Assembly: GCA_046483385.1 (NCBI GenBank)
Contig: JAWODG010000068.1
Span: 1 to 21,754, forward strand
Direction of reading: 5' to 3'
Source: B1Sed10-231 sp046483385
GTDB taxonomy: Bacteria > Planctomycetota > Brocadiia > SM23-32
DNA length: 21,754 nt
Part shown: positions 15,024 through 21,754 of the stretch, piece after piece
Layout of the letters: each line of letters opens with the position of its first letter
Numbering within the stretch: position 1 is the stretch's first letter
Translations under genes and position numbers: made by a program
Notes under the pieces: generated by a model
Database searches by the model: none
What the model was told of the DNA's origin: nothing
What the model saw: only the letters and a program-made list of their open reading frames with translations

Positions 15024-15102
15024 GCAAAATCCTCCTTTACAACTCGGCGGGCAAATGGAGTGGGTAACAACTCTTTGCGTGTTCACATCGCTCAGCACCC
15101 CG

Positions 15103-15132
15103 AATGTAACCGGCGCATGCGACGGGTGTCAA
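15103..15132 (-). promoter_or_regulatory. Candidate promoter of the exbB operon
   Basis: On the minus strand, TTGACA (15132-15127), an 18-base spacer and TACATT (15108-15103) form a good sigma70-type promoter about 80 bases before the exbB start. Confidence 0.5.
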
Positions 15133-15179
15133 TCGTGCACGCGGGAAACGTCATGGTCCAGCCGGCCATATTTCGAAAG

Positions 15180-15208
15180 TTGCGTCTTAGCCGGCCGTAC
15201 GGTAATCT
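15180..15208 (+). promoter_or_regulatory. Candidate promoter of the mutarotase gene
   Basis: TTGCGT (15180-15185), 17 bases and TAATCT (15203-15208) lie 70 bases before the mutarotase start, divergent from the exbB promoter. The hairpin GGTCCCC-7-GGGGACC (15221-15241) falls in the leader. Confidence 0.4.
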
Positions 15209-15277
15209 TGCATCGGGAGCGGTCCCCGCGGACCGGGGACCGGGGCGCCTTTTACCTGAGCTGAGGGGAGCCGCAAA

Positions 15278-16180
15278 ATGCAAGGGACCACACTCGAGGG
15301 GTTGAACGAACGGTTCGGCATCGCCGGCAGGTTGATGTTTACCCGGGGGCCCGGCGACCTGACCGTCGCCCGTGTCAGCAATGATCACGCGGAAGCCGAC
15401 ATCTGCCTTTTGGGGGCGCACGTCCTCTCCTACTGCCCCTGGGATGAGGAGGACGTGCTGTGGGTCAGCGAGAAGGCTTTCTACGAACCGGGCAAGCCCA
15501 TCCGAGGCGGCATACCCGTCTGCTGGCCCTGGTTCGCCCTCCACCCCGAGGACGAAAACCTGCCCCTGCACGGTTTCGTGCGAACCCGCACGTGGCGTGT
15601 CAGCGAGACGAACGACGTGGACGACCGGACGCTTCTCACGCTGACGACCGGCGATGCGCCGGAGACGCACGAGCTGTGGCCCCACGAGTATCGGCTGGAC
15701 CTGACGGTGAGCGTCGGACCGCAGCTTAAGGTGACCCTGGCGGTCAGCAACCCGGGCCAGGAGGCTTTCACCTACTCGGGCGCCCTCCACAGCTACTTCC
15801 GAGTCGGCGACGTGCAGCGTATCGCCATCGAGGGTCTGGAGGGCTGCGAGTACCTGGACAAGACGGACGGTTTCGCGCGCAAAATGCAGACCGGACCCGT
15901 CACGGTCAACGAGGAGGTGGACCGCGTCTATCCGAATACCGGCGCCGAGTGCATCATCGACGACCCGGTCATGGAACGACGCATCCACGTAGGCAAGACG
16001 GGCAGCCTCACCACCGTGGTCTGGAACCCATGGGAAGATGTGGCCCGGAAGCTGGAGGACTTCGGCGACGACGAGTATGCCGAGATGGTTTGCGTCGAGA
16101 CGGCCAACGCCCACGGTGACGAGGTCGAGGTGGCGCCCGGAGCGGAATACCGGGTGAGCTCGGTCATCACTCTTGAGTAG
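15278..16180 (+). CDS. yeaD: D-hexose-6-phosphate mutarotase (YeaD-type aldose 1-epimerase)
   Basis: The 300-residue protein is full length for the YeaD family, cytoplasmic enzymes that interconvert the alpha and beta anomers of glucose-6-phosphate and related hexose-6-phosphates. Family marks are WVSEKAFYEPGKPIRGGIPV and CWPWF (82-86), LHGFVR with H98, the SGALHSYF segment with H171, and VCVETAN with E274. The two histidines and the glutamate fit the galactose-mutarotase active site. AGGGGAG lies about seven bases before the ATG. It is transcribed alone, divergent from the exbB operon, and probably supports sugar-phosphate metabolism rather than the motor. Confidence 0.93.
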   Translation: MQGTTLEGLNERFGIAGRLMFTRGPGDLTVARVSNDHAEADICLLGAHVLSYCPWDEEDVLWVSEKAFYEPGKPIRGGIPVCWPWFALHPEDENLPLHGFVRTRTWRVSETNDVDDRTLLTLTTGDAPETHELWPHEYRLDLTVSVGPQLKVTLAVSNPGQEAFTYSGALHSYFRVGDVQRIAIEGLEGCEYLDKTDGFARKMQTGPVTVNEEVDRVYPNTGAECIIDDPVMERRIHVGKTGSLTTVVWNPWEDVARKLEDFGDDEYAEMVCVETANAHGDEVEVAPGAEYRVSSVITLE

Positions 16181-16244
16181 GCGCGGTGTCCACGAGAATC
16201 AAAACGTATCGACGGCGTACGCCGTCGGCCAGCGGGTCGCCCAA

Positions 16245-16425
16245 CAGTCTGTTGAAGAACTGGGCTCGGCCGTACCGCCGTCATTTGTAACCAGGCCAAG
16301 GCCCCGGGCGATTCGTCACCTCCCCTCCTGCTGCGATTGCTTCCGGCTGGGGCGATCAAGTTGCCGGATGGGACTCTCCCCCATTGGTTATCAGCGCCTT
16401 TGCACGGCGCACCTTCAACAGGCTG
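16245..16425. mobile_element. MITE-like element or insertion-sequence remnant
   Basis: CAGTCTGTTGAAG (16245-16257) and CTTCAACAGGCTG (16413-16425) are reverse complements with one mismatch, 181 bases apart at the outer edges. CAGxCTGTTGAA ends are seen on several insertion sequences. The interior encodes no protein, so this is either a non-autonomous element or the leftover ends of a lost transposon. No clear target duplication was found. Confidence 0.45.
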
Positions 16426-16531
16426 CTAACCACAGGTACGCAAACGGCGGGCTTCCTTATCACCCGGGCGGACGACCACGAACACAAGAGGGACCGTACC
16501 GGGCGCCCCCCCGCTGAAACCGCGCCCCACC

Positions 16532-16560
16532 TTGATATGCCGCCCCGCCCCGCTTAGCAT
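16532..16560 (+). promoter_or_regulatory. Candidate promoter of the glycoside hydrolase gene
   Basis: TTGATA (16532-16537), 17 bases and TAGCAT (16555-16560) make a good promoter. Transcription would begin near 16567, leaving no ribosome binding site for an ATG at 16569 and favouring the start at 16617 or 16629. Confidence 0.45.
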
Positions 16561-16616
16561 GCGCCGCAATGCCGGGCGTGCGTGACGCCCGGCGCCACAG
16601 GAGACCGCACGGGGAG

Positions 16617-18896
16617 ATGTCGAGCGCCATGGCCGAAGACAAGGAAAAGAAGCAGAAAAAGACCCCGAGAGGCGGCGGAGCCGCCGACCTGGCCGCGTGG
16701 AGCCGCACAGAAGCCGGCGCCGCAGGCGAGTTCACCAACCCGGACACCAGCGACTGGATCCCCTTCCGCCCCGGCCCCGAGGACGTCACCGACGAGAGCG
16801 TGTTTGACGCCAGCCATTTCGTGCACGCCCCCAGCGGCAAGCACGGCTTCCTGAGGGGCAACGCGCAGGGCAAGTTCGAGTTCGAGGACGGCACGCCGGC
16901 CCGATTCCTCGGCGGCCAGGCCAACGTCTTCCCCGACAAAGACTACGCCGAGTGGCACGTGAAGTGGATGCGGCGCCACGGGCTGAACCTCGTTCGGGGA
17001 CACGGCTTCGGCCTGCCCGACGAGGAGAAGTGGGACAAACTGGACTACTTCATCAACGAGTGCAAAAAGGCCGGCGTCTACCTGATCCTCACGCCCATCT
17101 ACTGGACCCAGATGATAGTGGTGGACCCCACGGGCGAGGAGATCGAGACGACCAGCCACGTGATCCTCTTCTTCGACGAGAACCTGGAGCAGGCGGCGCG
17201 CGACATCTGGCAGACCTTCTACCACCACCGGAATCCCTACACCGGGCTGCGCTACTACGAGGACCCGACGATCATGGGATTCGAGCTGAAGAATGAGGAC
17301 TCCACGGTCTGGGCCCTGGAGTGGGTCAAGCGGGACGCCCCCCAGTACTGGGAGAAGATGCTGCGGCAGTACGCCGACTTCCTCCTGGACAAGTACGGCT
17401 CCACTGAAGCGCTGGGCACGGCCTGGACCGACGAAGGACGACCCGAGTCGGCCCTCGAAGAAGACGAGACCATCGAGGACGGCAACATCGAACTGCTCGA
17501 CATGCACCCGTGGTGGGACTACGAGAGCCCAGAGCAGAAGTATCCCCGCCAGCGCAAAAGCGACCAGATGGAGTTCCTTCACAAGAAGCAGCGGGCCTTC
17601 TACGAACGCTCCTATGAGTTCCTGCGCGAGATCGGCTGCAGGCAGGCCATCTGCGGCTCCAACTGGCGCGGCCACTCCTACACCATGCGGCTGGTGCTCG
17701 AGTGCGACGCCATGATGGACTACACCGACCAGCACGACTACTGGGACCACCCCCAGGGGGGCTGGACCACCGAGGACGCCGTCTTCCACAACAAGAGCAT
17801 GCTCAAATCCGGGCGTGGCGGGCTGGTGGGCAACCTGGCGCCCCGACAGGTGCTGGGCAAGCCCTATATCATGACCGAGTGGAACATTGGCTCGTGGAAC
17901 GAGCACGTGCCGGAGGCCAGCTTTGCCATGATTGCCTACGGTTGCCTGCAGGGCTGGAGCGGGCTGCTGCAGTTCACGCTGACCCCGACCAACTGGGCGA
18001 AGGGCGTCAGCCACCTGAGAAACCGCTTCTTCAACGTCGCGGACACGCCGTCGGTCGCCCTGCAGTATCCCACCCTCTCGCGCATCTGGCACCGGGGGGA
18101 CATCCAGGAATCCGAGCCCGTGTTCATCCGCCGCATTTCCCCTGAAAACATCTACACGCCGGGCGGCATCGAGACGCGCTACTTCCCCTACGCCTGGATG
18201 GTCGGGCCACCCGAGATGGAGCCGAAGCCCGGCCAGTACGGCTACATGGTGCCCGCCGTGGGCAAGGTGCTCAACGAATTCGTGGACCAGCCGGCGCCAC
18301 ACCTGTGCCGGGACAAAGAGCTTCAGGAGCTGCTGGACGAAGAGAACAAGATCGCCCGCAGCGTCACCGGCGAACTGACCTGGGACTGGGGCAACGGACT
18401 CTGCGTCATCGACTCCCCCATGACCCAGGGCGTCTGCGGCTACGTGGGTGGCTCAGGCATCGAGACGCGCGACGCCGTCTTTGACGTCCAGACGCGTTAC
18501 TGCGTGGTGTTCATCACGTCACTCGACGACGACAGCCCCATCGCCGAGAGCGACCACCTGATGGTGACGGCGCTGGGCCGGGCGCGCAACACCGGCACCG
18601 TGCTCGGGCGTCCCGAGCCGACCGACGACACCGAGAGAAGCGGGCACGCCCACCGCATAGGTCTGCCTCAGGATGAGCGGGTGGCCGTGCTGGAGTTGGG
18701 AGAGGAGCCGGTCCTCACCGAACCGGTACGGGGCGCGCTGTCCCTGTCGGTATCCGACCCGGAGGGCGCCACCGTCAACACGCTGGACCACGCCGGACGC
18801 CGCACGGGCGAGATACGGGCTGCGGCGGCAGATGGGCGTCTGGTGCTGCCGATGCCCGGAGAGAACGGCGTCTGCCACTACGAGGTATGCCTGTAG
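16617..18896 (+). CDS. Clan GH-A-like glycoside hydrolase (cellulase/beta-glycosidase type TIM barrel)
   Basis: About 759 residues if read from the ATG at 16617; 16569 and 16629 are alternatives. AGGAGA lies 12 bases before 16617 and GGGGAG 12 bases before 16629, so the start is uncertain. No signal peptide is visible, suggesting a cytoplasmic enzyme or an unusual export route. The N-terminal (beta/alpha)8 barrel shows FLGGQANVFPDKDYAEWHV and WMRRHGLNLVRGHGF (early strands). The likely acid/base glutamate is in GFELKNEDS (E227 from this start) and the likely nucleophile in YIMTEWNIGSWNEH (E421). Both follow the clan GH-A pattern of Glu at the ends of strands 4 and 7. The C-terminal 200 residues look like beta-sandwich. 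The family (GH5, GH42 or an unassigned relative) and the substrate are not determined. Confidence 0.72.
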   Translation: MSSAMAEDKEKKQKKTPRGGGAADLAAWSRTEAGAAGEFTNPDTSDWIPFRPGPEDVTDESVFDASHFVHAPSGKHGFLRGNAQGKFEFEDGTPARFLGGQANVFPDKDYAEWHVKWMRRHGLNLVRGHGFGLPDEEKWDKLDYFINECKKAGVYLILTPIYWTQMIVVDPTGEEIETTSHVILFFDENLEQAARDIWQTFYHHRNPYTGLRYYEDPTIMGFELKNEDSTVWALEWVKRDAPQYWEKMLRQYADFLLDKYGSTEALGTAWTDEGRPESALEEDETIEDGNIELLDMHPWWDYESPEQKYPRQRKSDQMEFLHKKQRAFYERSYEFLREIGCRQAICGSNWRGHSYTMRLVLECDAMMDYTDQHDYWDHPQGGWTTEDAVFHNKSMLKSGRGGLVGNLAPRQVLGKPYIMTEWNIGSWNEHVPEASFAMIAYGCLQGWSGLLQFTLTPTNWAKGVSHLRNRFFNVADTPSVALQYPTLSRIWHRGDIQESEPVFIRRISPENIYTPGGIETRYFPYAWMVGPPEMEPKPGQYGYMVPAVGKVLNEFVDQPAPHLCRDKELQELLDEENKIARSVTGELTWDWGNGLCVIDSPMTQGVCGYVGGSGIETRDAVFDVQTRYCVVFITSLDDDSPIAESDHLMVTALGRARNTGTVLGRPEPTDDTERSGHAHRIGLPQDERVAVLELGEEPVLTEPVRGALSLSVSDPEGATVNTLDHAGRRTGEIRAAAADGRLVLPMPGENGVCHYEVCL

Positions 18897-18909
18897 GCGG
18901 TGAACCGCC
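18896..18909 (+). terminator. Hairpin at the glycoside hydrolase stop codon
   Basis: GGCGG-TGAA-CCGCC begins at the last base of the stop codon. It has a stable tetraloop stem but no T-run. The neighbouring gene is convergent, so a transcription end is expected in the 90-base gap. Confidence 0.35.
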
Positions 18910-18988
18910 GTGCGGCCGGCATCCAGGCTTCGCCGTAAGTTCGTGTAAGTCCGTGGGCCTTACCCGGCGGCCGACGGCCTGTCGCGCA

Positions 18989-19858
18989 TCAGACCTCCAC
19001 CGGCAGGAACTGCCGCACGAGCGCGCCGATCGCGAAGCTGATAGCGGCAATGCCGAGGCTGATGGTGGCCATCTCCCCGAAGCGCTTCCAGAAGGACAAC
19101 CCCTGCGCCACGGCGACGTAGAAGCTGAAGACCAGAATCACCAGCACGGCCCCGGTGAGCATCACCCCGAGACATACCCAGAGGTTGTCGAACACGAAGT
19201 AGGGGAAGACCAGCACCGCAACGGTCACCACGTAGGCCAGTCCGGTGACGAATGCCGCTTTGCCGGGGCTCAACTCCCCGCCCTCTGACTTGATGGCAAG
19301 GTACTCCGAGCCGGCCATGGAGAGTGAGGCGGAGATGCCCGTGATCAGCCCCGCCACCGCTATCAGTTCCGCCCGGCCGAAAGCGAGCGTCAAGCCGGCC
19401 AGCGCGCCGGTCAGCTCCACCAGCGCGTCGTTCAGCCCCAGAACCGCCGCGCCGACGTACCTCAGCCGTTCCTCGTCGATCAGCGCAATCAGTTCCTCCT
19501 CGTGCTCCTCTTCCTCCGCAGCGATCTTCTCCGAGCCGGGGACGGCCTCCTCGAGCGCGCTGTACTCTACCTGCGCCGACTCCTCCCCCAGTTCCATCAG
19601 CTTGATGCCAAACGTCAGCCCGAAAATGCGGGCGATCAGGTAGTACCACCACACGCGTAGCCAGGCCGGGCGCACCTCCTGGTCTGTTTTCTCCTTCCAA
19701 TACTCGTAGTGCCGCCGCTCGTCGTCGCCGATCCGGCGCAGAACGTCGCTGTTGTGCGGGTCCTTCACTGCGTCGGCCAGCTTACGGTAGATGTGATGCT
19801 CGGTGATCTCGTTGCGCTGAGCCGTCCGCAGCTTACGCTTCGTATTTTCGTCAAGCAT
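18989..19858 (-). CDS. Rubrerythrin-like ferritin domain fused to VIT1/CCC1 transporter
   Basis: The 289-residue product joins a ferritin-like helical domain (about 1-65) to a VIT1/CCC1-type transporter (about 66-289). The ferritin-like part shows E17, E20 and the E47-R-R-H50 pair expected to bind a di-iron or Fe/Mn centre. The transporter part has an acidic EEEEHEEEL segment (about 115-123), GLNDALVELTGALAGL (141-156) and further helices (LITGISASLSMAGSEYLAIK, VTVAVLVFPYFV, VLVILVFSFYVAV). Similar fusions (MbfA-type) export iron from the cytoplasm. I chose the ATG at 19858 because GGAGGAAG lies six to seven bases upstream and homology starts there; the frame runs open to 20146 without family features. 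It acts in the inner membrane and is likely an iron or manganese stress gene. Confidence 0.88.
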   Translation of the reverse strand: MLDENTKRKLRTAQRNEITEHHIYRKLADAVKDPHNSDVLRRIGDDERRHYEYWKEKTDQEVRPAWLRVWWYYLIARIFGLTFGIKLMELGEESAQVEYSALEEAVPGSEKIAAEEEEHEEELIALIDEERLRYVGAAVLGLNDALVELTGALAGLTLAFGRAELIAVAGLITGISASLSMAGSEYLAIKSEGGELSPGKAAFVTGLAYVVTVAVLVFPYFVFDNLWVCLGVMLTGAVLVILVFSFYVAVAQGLSFWKRFGEMATISLGIAAISFAIGALVRQFLPVEV

Positions 19859-19891
19859 TGGGGCTTCCTCCGTGTGTTCTACCGTGTCGGG

Positions 19892-19920
19892 ATTATAGCG
19901 ACCTGCCCCCAGCCGAGAAA
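19892..19920 (-). promoter_or_regulatory. Candidate promoter of the ferritin-VIT1 gene
   Basis: On the minus strand a perfect TATAAT (19897-19892) is preceded, 17 bases upstream, by a weak TTTCTC (19920-19915). The -10 box lies about 35 bases before the start codon. A weak -35 with a strong -10 often means activator control, but no Fur-like box was recognised. Confidence 0.4.
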
Positions 19921-20239
19921 GCGTGGTTTGGTGCCGGCCTCTCCACGATTCCGCGATTCCTTCACCCCGCCAGCAGCAGACCATTCGCTCGATGGCACCG
20001 GGATCGTCACTGCTCCCCGGGGCTCTGGGCCAGAGGGGCCGCCAGGCCGTAAGACTCACCAAGGCTGGATGCGCCGGGCACCTCGCATTACGGCACCGTT
20101 CTGCTTCCACCCCGCCAGCCCCGTGGCGACTGGATGCATTTTGCACTGCTCTTTCCCTTGTTTCAGACCGTGCCCCTGAAACCTCTACCGCGCCATGGCC
20201 ACGGATAGAGGATACGGAGCCCTGTCTCCCTTTGAATGT
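19921..20239. other. Intergenic region without recognised content
   Basis: No gene or repeat is supported between the ferritin-VIT1 promoter and the kaiB promoter. Short frames on both strands are Ser/Pro/Arg-rich, with no ribosome binding site. Confidence 0.5.
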
Positions 20240-20269
20240 TTGACACGGCTCATTGCCGAATCGTATACT
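20240..20269 (+). promoter_or_regulatory. Strong candidate promoter of kaiB-kaiC
   Basis: A consensus TTGACA (20240-20245), 18-base spacer and TATACT (20264-20269, five of six) make the best sigma70-type promoter in the window. Transcription starting near 20276 would leave a leader of about 210 bases before kaiB, long enough for post-transcriptional control, though no riboswitch was recognised. Confidence 0.6.
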
Positions 20270-20487
20270 GCCCGCTTAACGTGTGCGTTTGGCACCGGCC
20301 CGTATTTTGCTAACAGTTTTTGGAAAAGGTCGAATGCTCGGACGGCAACCAGCGCAGGCGGGTCGTTGCGCAGCGGCGGCTAAGGGGCGCCCTACAATGG
20401 ATTCTCAGCAGAGCCTCGGGCGTTTCGCCGCCCACCCAACGGCAGAGGGGAGACCCGGGTCCTTTTGCGGCAGGGAGCGCAGTAAAG

Positions 20488-20802
20488 ATGGCCGAGGACA
20501 CTTTTGTGTACCGGCTCACTCTGTACGTGGCGGGCGGCGGCATCCGCGCGACGCACGCCGCCAGGAACATCCGACGGTACTTCGAGGAAGTGGTTCAGAC
20601 TCCCTACGAGCTTGACATTGTTGACGTGCTGCAGGAACCGGAGAAGGCGGAGGCGGCGCACATCCTCGCTACGCCCACCCTCGTGATAGAGGAACCCTCG
20701 CCTGCCAGGCGGGTCGTTGGAGACTTCTCGGACCAAACGCAACTGCGGGGCGTGCTCGGCGCGTCACCTGCGCCGACAGAAGGCTGCGCAAGGGAGGAAT
20801 AG
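20488..20802 (+). CDS. kaiB: KaiB family protein
   Basis: The 104-residue protein matches KaiB in length and sequence: YRLTLYVAGGGIRATHAARN at the start, YELDIVDVLQEPEKAEAAHI, then ILATPTLVIEEPSPARRVVG followed by DFSD. In cyanobacteria KaiB is a fold-switching, thioredoxin-like protein that binds KaiC during the dephosphorylation phase of the circadian clock. In other bacteria KaiB-KaiC pairs without KaiA may act as a timer or stress system. The ATG at 20488 is preferred: GGGAG lies ten bases upstream and the homology begins there. The stop is two bases from the next ATG, so kaiB and kaiC are translated as one operon. Confidence 0.92.
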   Translation: MAEDTFVYRLTLYVAGGGIRATHAARNIRRYFEEVVQTPYELDIVDVLQEPEKAEAAHILATPTLVIEEPSPARRVVGDFSDQTQLRGVLGASPAPTEGCAREE

Positions 20803-20804
20803 TT

Positions 20805-21488
20805 ATGGGACAAAGGGTCGCCGGAGAGGAACTGCGCGCAGCCGAGCATTCGTCGATCCCGAAGGCCACAACGGGCATTGAGGGCCTGGACGACATCTTG
20901 CACGGCGGCCTGCCGCGTGGGCGCGTATCGCTCGTCTGCGGGGGGCCCGGATGCTGCAAGACGCTGATGGCCACTCAGTTCATTGCCACCGGTATCACCC
21001 AACACGGGGAGCCGGGCGTCTTTGTGTGCACCGAGGAGAGCCCCCGGGAGTTGGCCAATAACTTCTCCCCTTTCGGTTGGGCCCTGCCCGAACTCGTTGA
21101 GCAGGGCCGACTTGCCTTCGTTGACGTTGACCCCTATCTGGATGAGAGCAAAAGCTCCGGGAACTATGACCTGAGCGGGCTGTTCGCTCGGATAAAGGCT
21201 GCTGTGGACCGGGTCGGCGTCGGGCGGATCGTTCTGGACAGCATGGATTCCCTCTACTCCCGCTTCCCGGGCCCGACGGTGCTGGACCGGGAGTTCCGCC
21301 GGCTATGCCAGTGGCTGAAGGACTATGGCCTGACGGGGCTTGTGACCGCCGGTCGCGGGGGAGAAGGACTCACCGAGCACCGGATGGAGGAGTACCTGAG
21401 CGACTGCGTTCTGGTGTTGACGCGGGACGTGCATAATCAAAAATGTCTAGATTTTCATTATTTAAGTAATCCTGAAGTTTTTCATTGA
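20805..21488 (+). CDS. kaiC: KaiC-like ATPase, first domain only, truncated by the sequence junction
   Basis: Read from the ATG at 20805, with AGGGAGGA six bases upstream and the kaiB stop just before. About 211 residues are KaiC-like RecA-type ATPase: GIEGLDDILHGGLPRGRVSL, the P-loop GGPGCCKT (46-53), the catalytic glutamate pair in CTEESPRELANN (E77, E78), Walker B IVLDSMDSL with D145, and the RMEEYLSDCVLVL end of the first domain. The canonical glycine before the P-loop lysine is C51 here. After HNQ (210-212) the frame enters AT-rich DNA (KCLDFHYLSNPEVFH) and stops at 21488; that tail is not KaiC. A normal KaiC has a second ATPase domain and about 500 residues, so the rest lies beyond the true contig edge. 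It would form ATP-driven hexamers with KaiB as partner. Confidence 0.88.
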   Translation: MGQRVAGEELRAAEHSSIPKATTGIEGLDDILHGGLPRGRVSLVCGGPGCCKTLMATQFIATGITQHGEPGVFVCTEESPRELANNFSPFGWALPELVEQGRLAFVDVDPYLDESKSSGNYDLSGLFARIKAAVDRVGVGRIVLDSMDSLYSRFPGPTVLDREFRRLCQWLKDYGLTGLVTAGRGGEGLTEHRMEEYLSDCVLVLTRDVHNQKCLDFHYLSNPEVFH

Positions 21489-21693
21489 AAGGTCGAGCAT
21501 CTGCCCTAACATCTTCTTCAACCTCATCAACAATTTCTTCTGTTTCGTTCTCTATTTCTTCTACTTCTTCCTCTACTTCTTCTACAACATCAACTGGTTC
21601 GTTGTCAGTTGTAAAAGTATTATAGCCTGATAAGTCTTCTTCACAAGCGACTAAAAAGCTCAATACCAATAATATTATCAAGAGTTTCTTCAT
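21370..21693 (-). CDS. Acidic lipoprotein, N-terminal part, truncated by the junction
   Basis: The reading frame starts at the ATG at 21693 and shows a lipoprotein signal (MKKLLIILLVLSFLVAC, lipobox LVAC with C17). A strongly acidic stretch rich in VEEVEEEVEEIENETEE follows, then NEKLQDYLNNENLDIFDYA. Beyond the alanine at about 21430 the frame runs into the antisense of kaiC, so the real C-terminus is missing and the last 19 or so residues are artificial. AGGGGG lies 11 bases before the ATG. Codons are AT-rich, unlike every other gene here. It is probably a surface lipoprotein of another organism, possibly a DPANN archaeon such as Woesearchaeota; function unknown. Confidence 0.7.
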   Translation of the reverse strand: MKKLLIILLVLSFLVACEEDLSGYNTFTTDNEPVDVVEEVEEEVEEIENETEEIVDEVEEDVRADARPFNEKLQDYLNNENLDIFDYARPASTPERSRSGTPPSGAR

Positions 21694-21754
21694 TTTTTTC
21701 TTAACCCCCTCATTGACTACTATATAATGATACTTGATTTATAAAGATTTCTAG
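21430..21754. other. AT-rich foreign tail, probable chimeric assembly join
   Basis: Base composition changes abruptly within 21430-21440, from GC-rich KaiC coding sequence to strongly AT-rich sequence. Genes on both strands lose their family or codon character at the same place. Microhomology around GCATAATCAA may have allowed the join. Confidence 0.8.
21737..21745 (-). promoter_or_regulatory. Archaeal-type TATA box candidate
   Basis: On the minus strand TTTATAAAT lies 44 bases before the lipoprotein ATG, which fits an archaeal box A with a short leader containing the AGGGGG site. In AT-rich DNA such a match may arise by chance. Confidence 0.3.

Larger units (their letters stand above)
16181..16616. 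other. Intergenic region with palindrome, MITE-like element and promoter
   Basis: No gene is supported. GACGGCGTACGCCGTC (16211-16226) is a perfect 16-base palindrome, 31 bases after the mutarotase stop. The MITE-like element at 16245-16425 and the promoter at 16532-16560 are listed separately. Confidence 0.5.

Noticed and set aside
13902..15305. Long plus-strand frame antisense to exbB/exbD
   Set aside because: It covers the opposite strand of exbB and part of exbD and shows no domain.
16554..18302. Long minus-strand frame antisense to the glycoside hydrolase
   Set aside because: Val/Leu/Gly/His-rich antisense translation with no motif; the plus-strand gene is well supported.
19859..20146. 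N-terminal extension of the ferritin-VIT1 protein
   Set aside because: The extra 96 residues have no domain and cover the promoter region; a strong ribosome binding site precedes the ATG at 19858.
20320..20487. N-terminal extension of KaiB
   Set aside because: Arg/Gly/Ser-rich with no KaiB similarity; the normal KaiB start with its ribosome binding site is at 20488.

Overview
The window is GC-rich bacterial DNA (1 to about 21430) followed by a short, strongly AT-rich tail (about 21430-21754) that looks like another organism joined by misassembly. The main part suggests a Gram-negative, PVC-type bacterium, probably Planctomycetota or a neighbouring phylum such as Hydrogenedentota. This rests on gene content: an ExbB/ExbD motor (so an outer membrane), a large secreted SGNH/CBM9 protein, a beta-helix protein with a BACON-like tail, and a DUF6785-type fragment. 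There is no rRNA or other marker gene, so the phylum is an inference.

Layout. 1-1476 is gene-poor and relic-rich. It holds a hairpin-rich stretch (about 195-420), a deleted second copy of the start of comM with its promoter (732-1026), and a possible transposase tail relic (about 1078-1200). 1477-3513 encodes a secreted SGNH hydrolase-like/Ig-like/CBM9 protein. 3952-5484 is the intact comM (YifB) ATPase gene. 5485-6783 is decayed: a CACGA-type imperfect inverted repeat, a frameshifted small membrane protein and the N-terminal stub of a DUF6785-type membrane protein. 6784-9099 (minus) is a secreted beta-helix protein. 9311-9533 (minus) is an IS1380-like transposase stub with a one-base frameshift. 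9757-10164 is a PPC/DUF296 protein and 10444-11586 a histidine kinase with a cysteine-rich PAS-type sensor.

11599-15023 (minus) is a three-gene operon read as exbB, exbD and a TolA/TonB-like coiled-coil protein with an unrecognised C-terminal beta domain. This is the most interesting system in the window: a proton-motive-force motor whose transducer has the S-xxx-H transmembrane signature of TonB/TolA but a C-terminus unlike either. Divergent from it, 15278-16180 encodes a YeaD-type hexose-6-phosphate mutarotase. After a MITE-like element (16245-16425) comes a clan GH-A-like glycoside hydrolase (16617-18896). 18989-19858 (minus) is a ferritin-like/VIT1 fusion for iron or manganese handling. 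A near-consensus promoter at 20240 then drives kaiB and kaiC. kaiC is cut in its first ATPase domain where the AT-rich tail begins.

The tail carries the start of an acidic lipoprotein gene on the minus strand, with an archaeal-looking TATA box upstream. The sugar-active genes (SGNH/CBM9, beta-helix, GH, mutarotase) fit a polysaccharide-degrading lifestyle, but they are separate transcription units rather than one locus. No CRISPR array, rRNA or tRNA was found.
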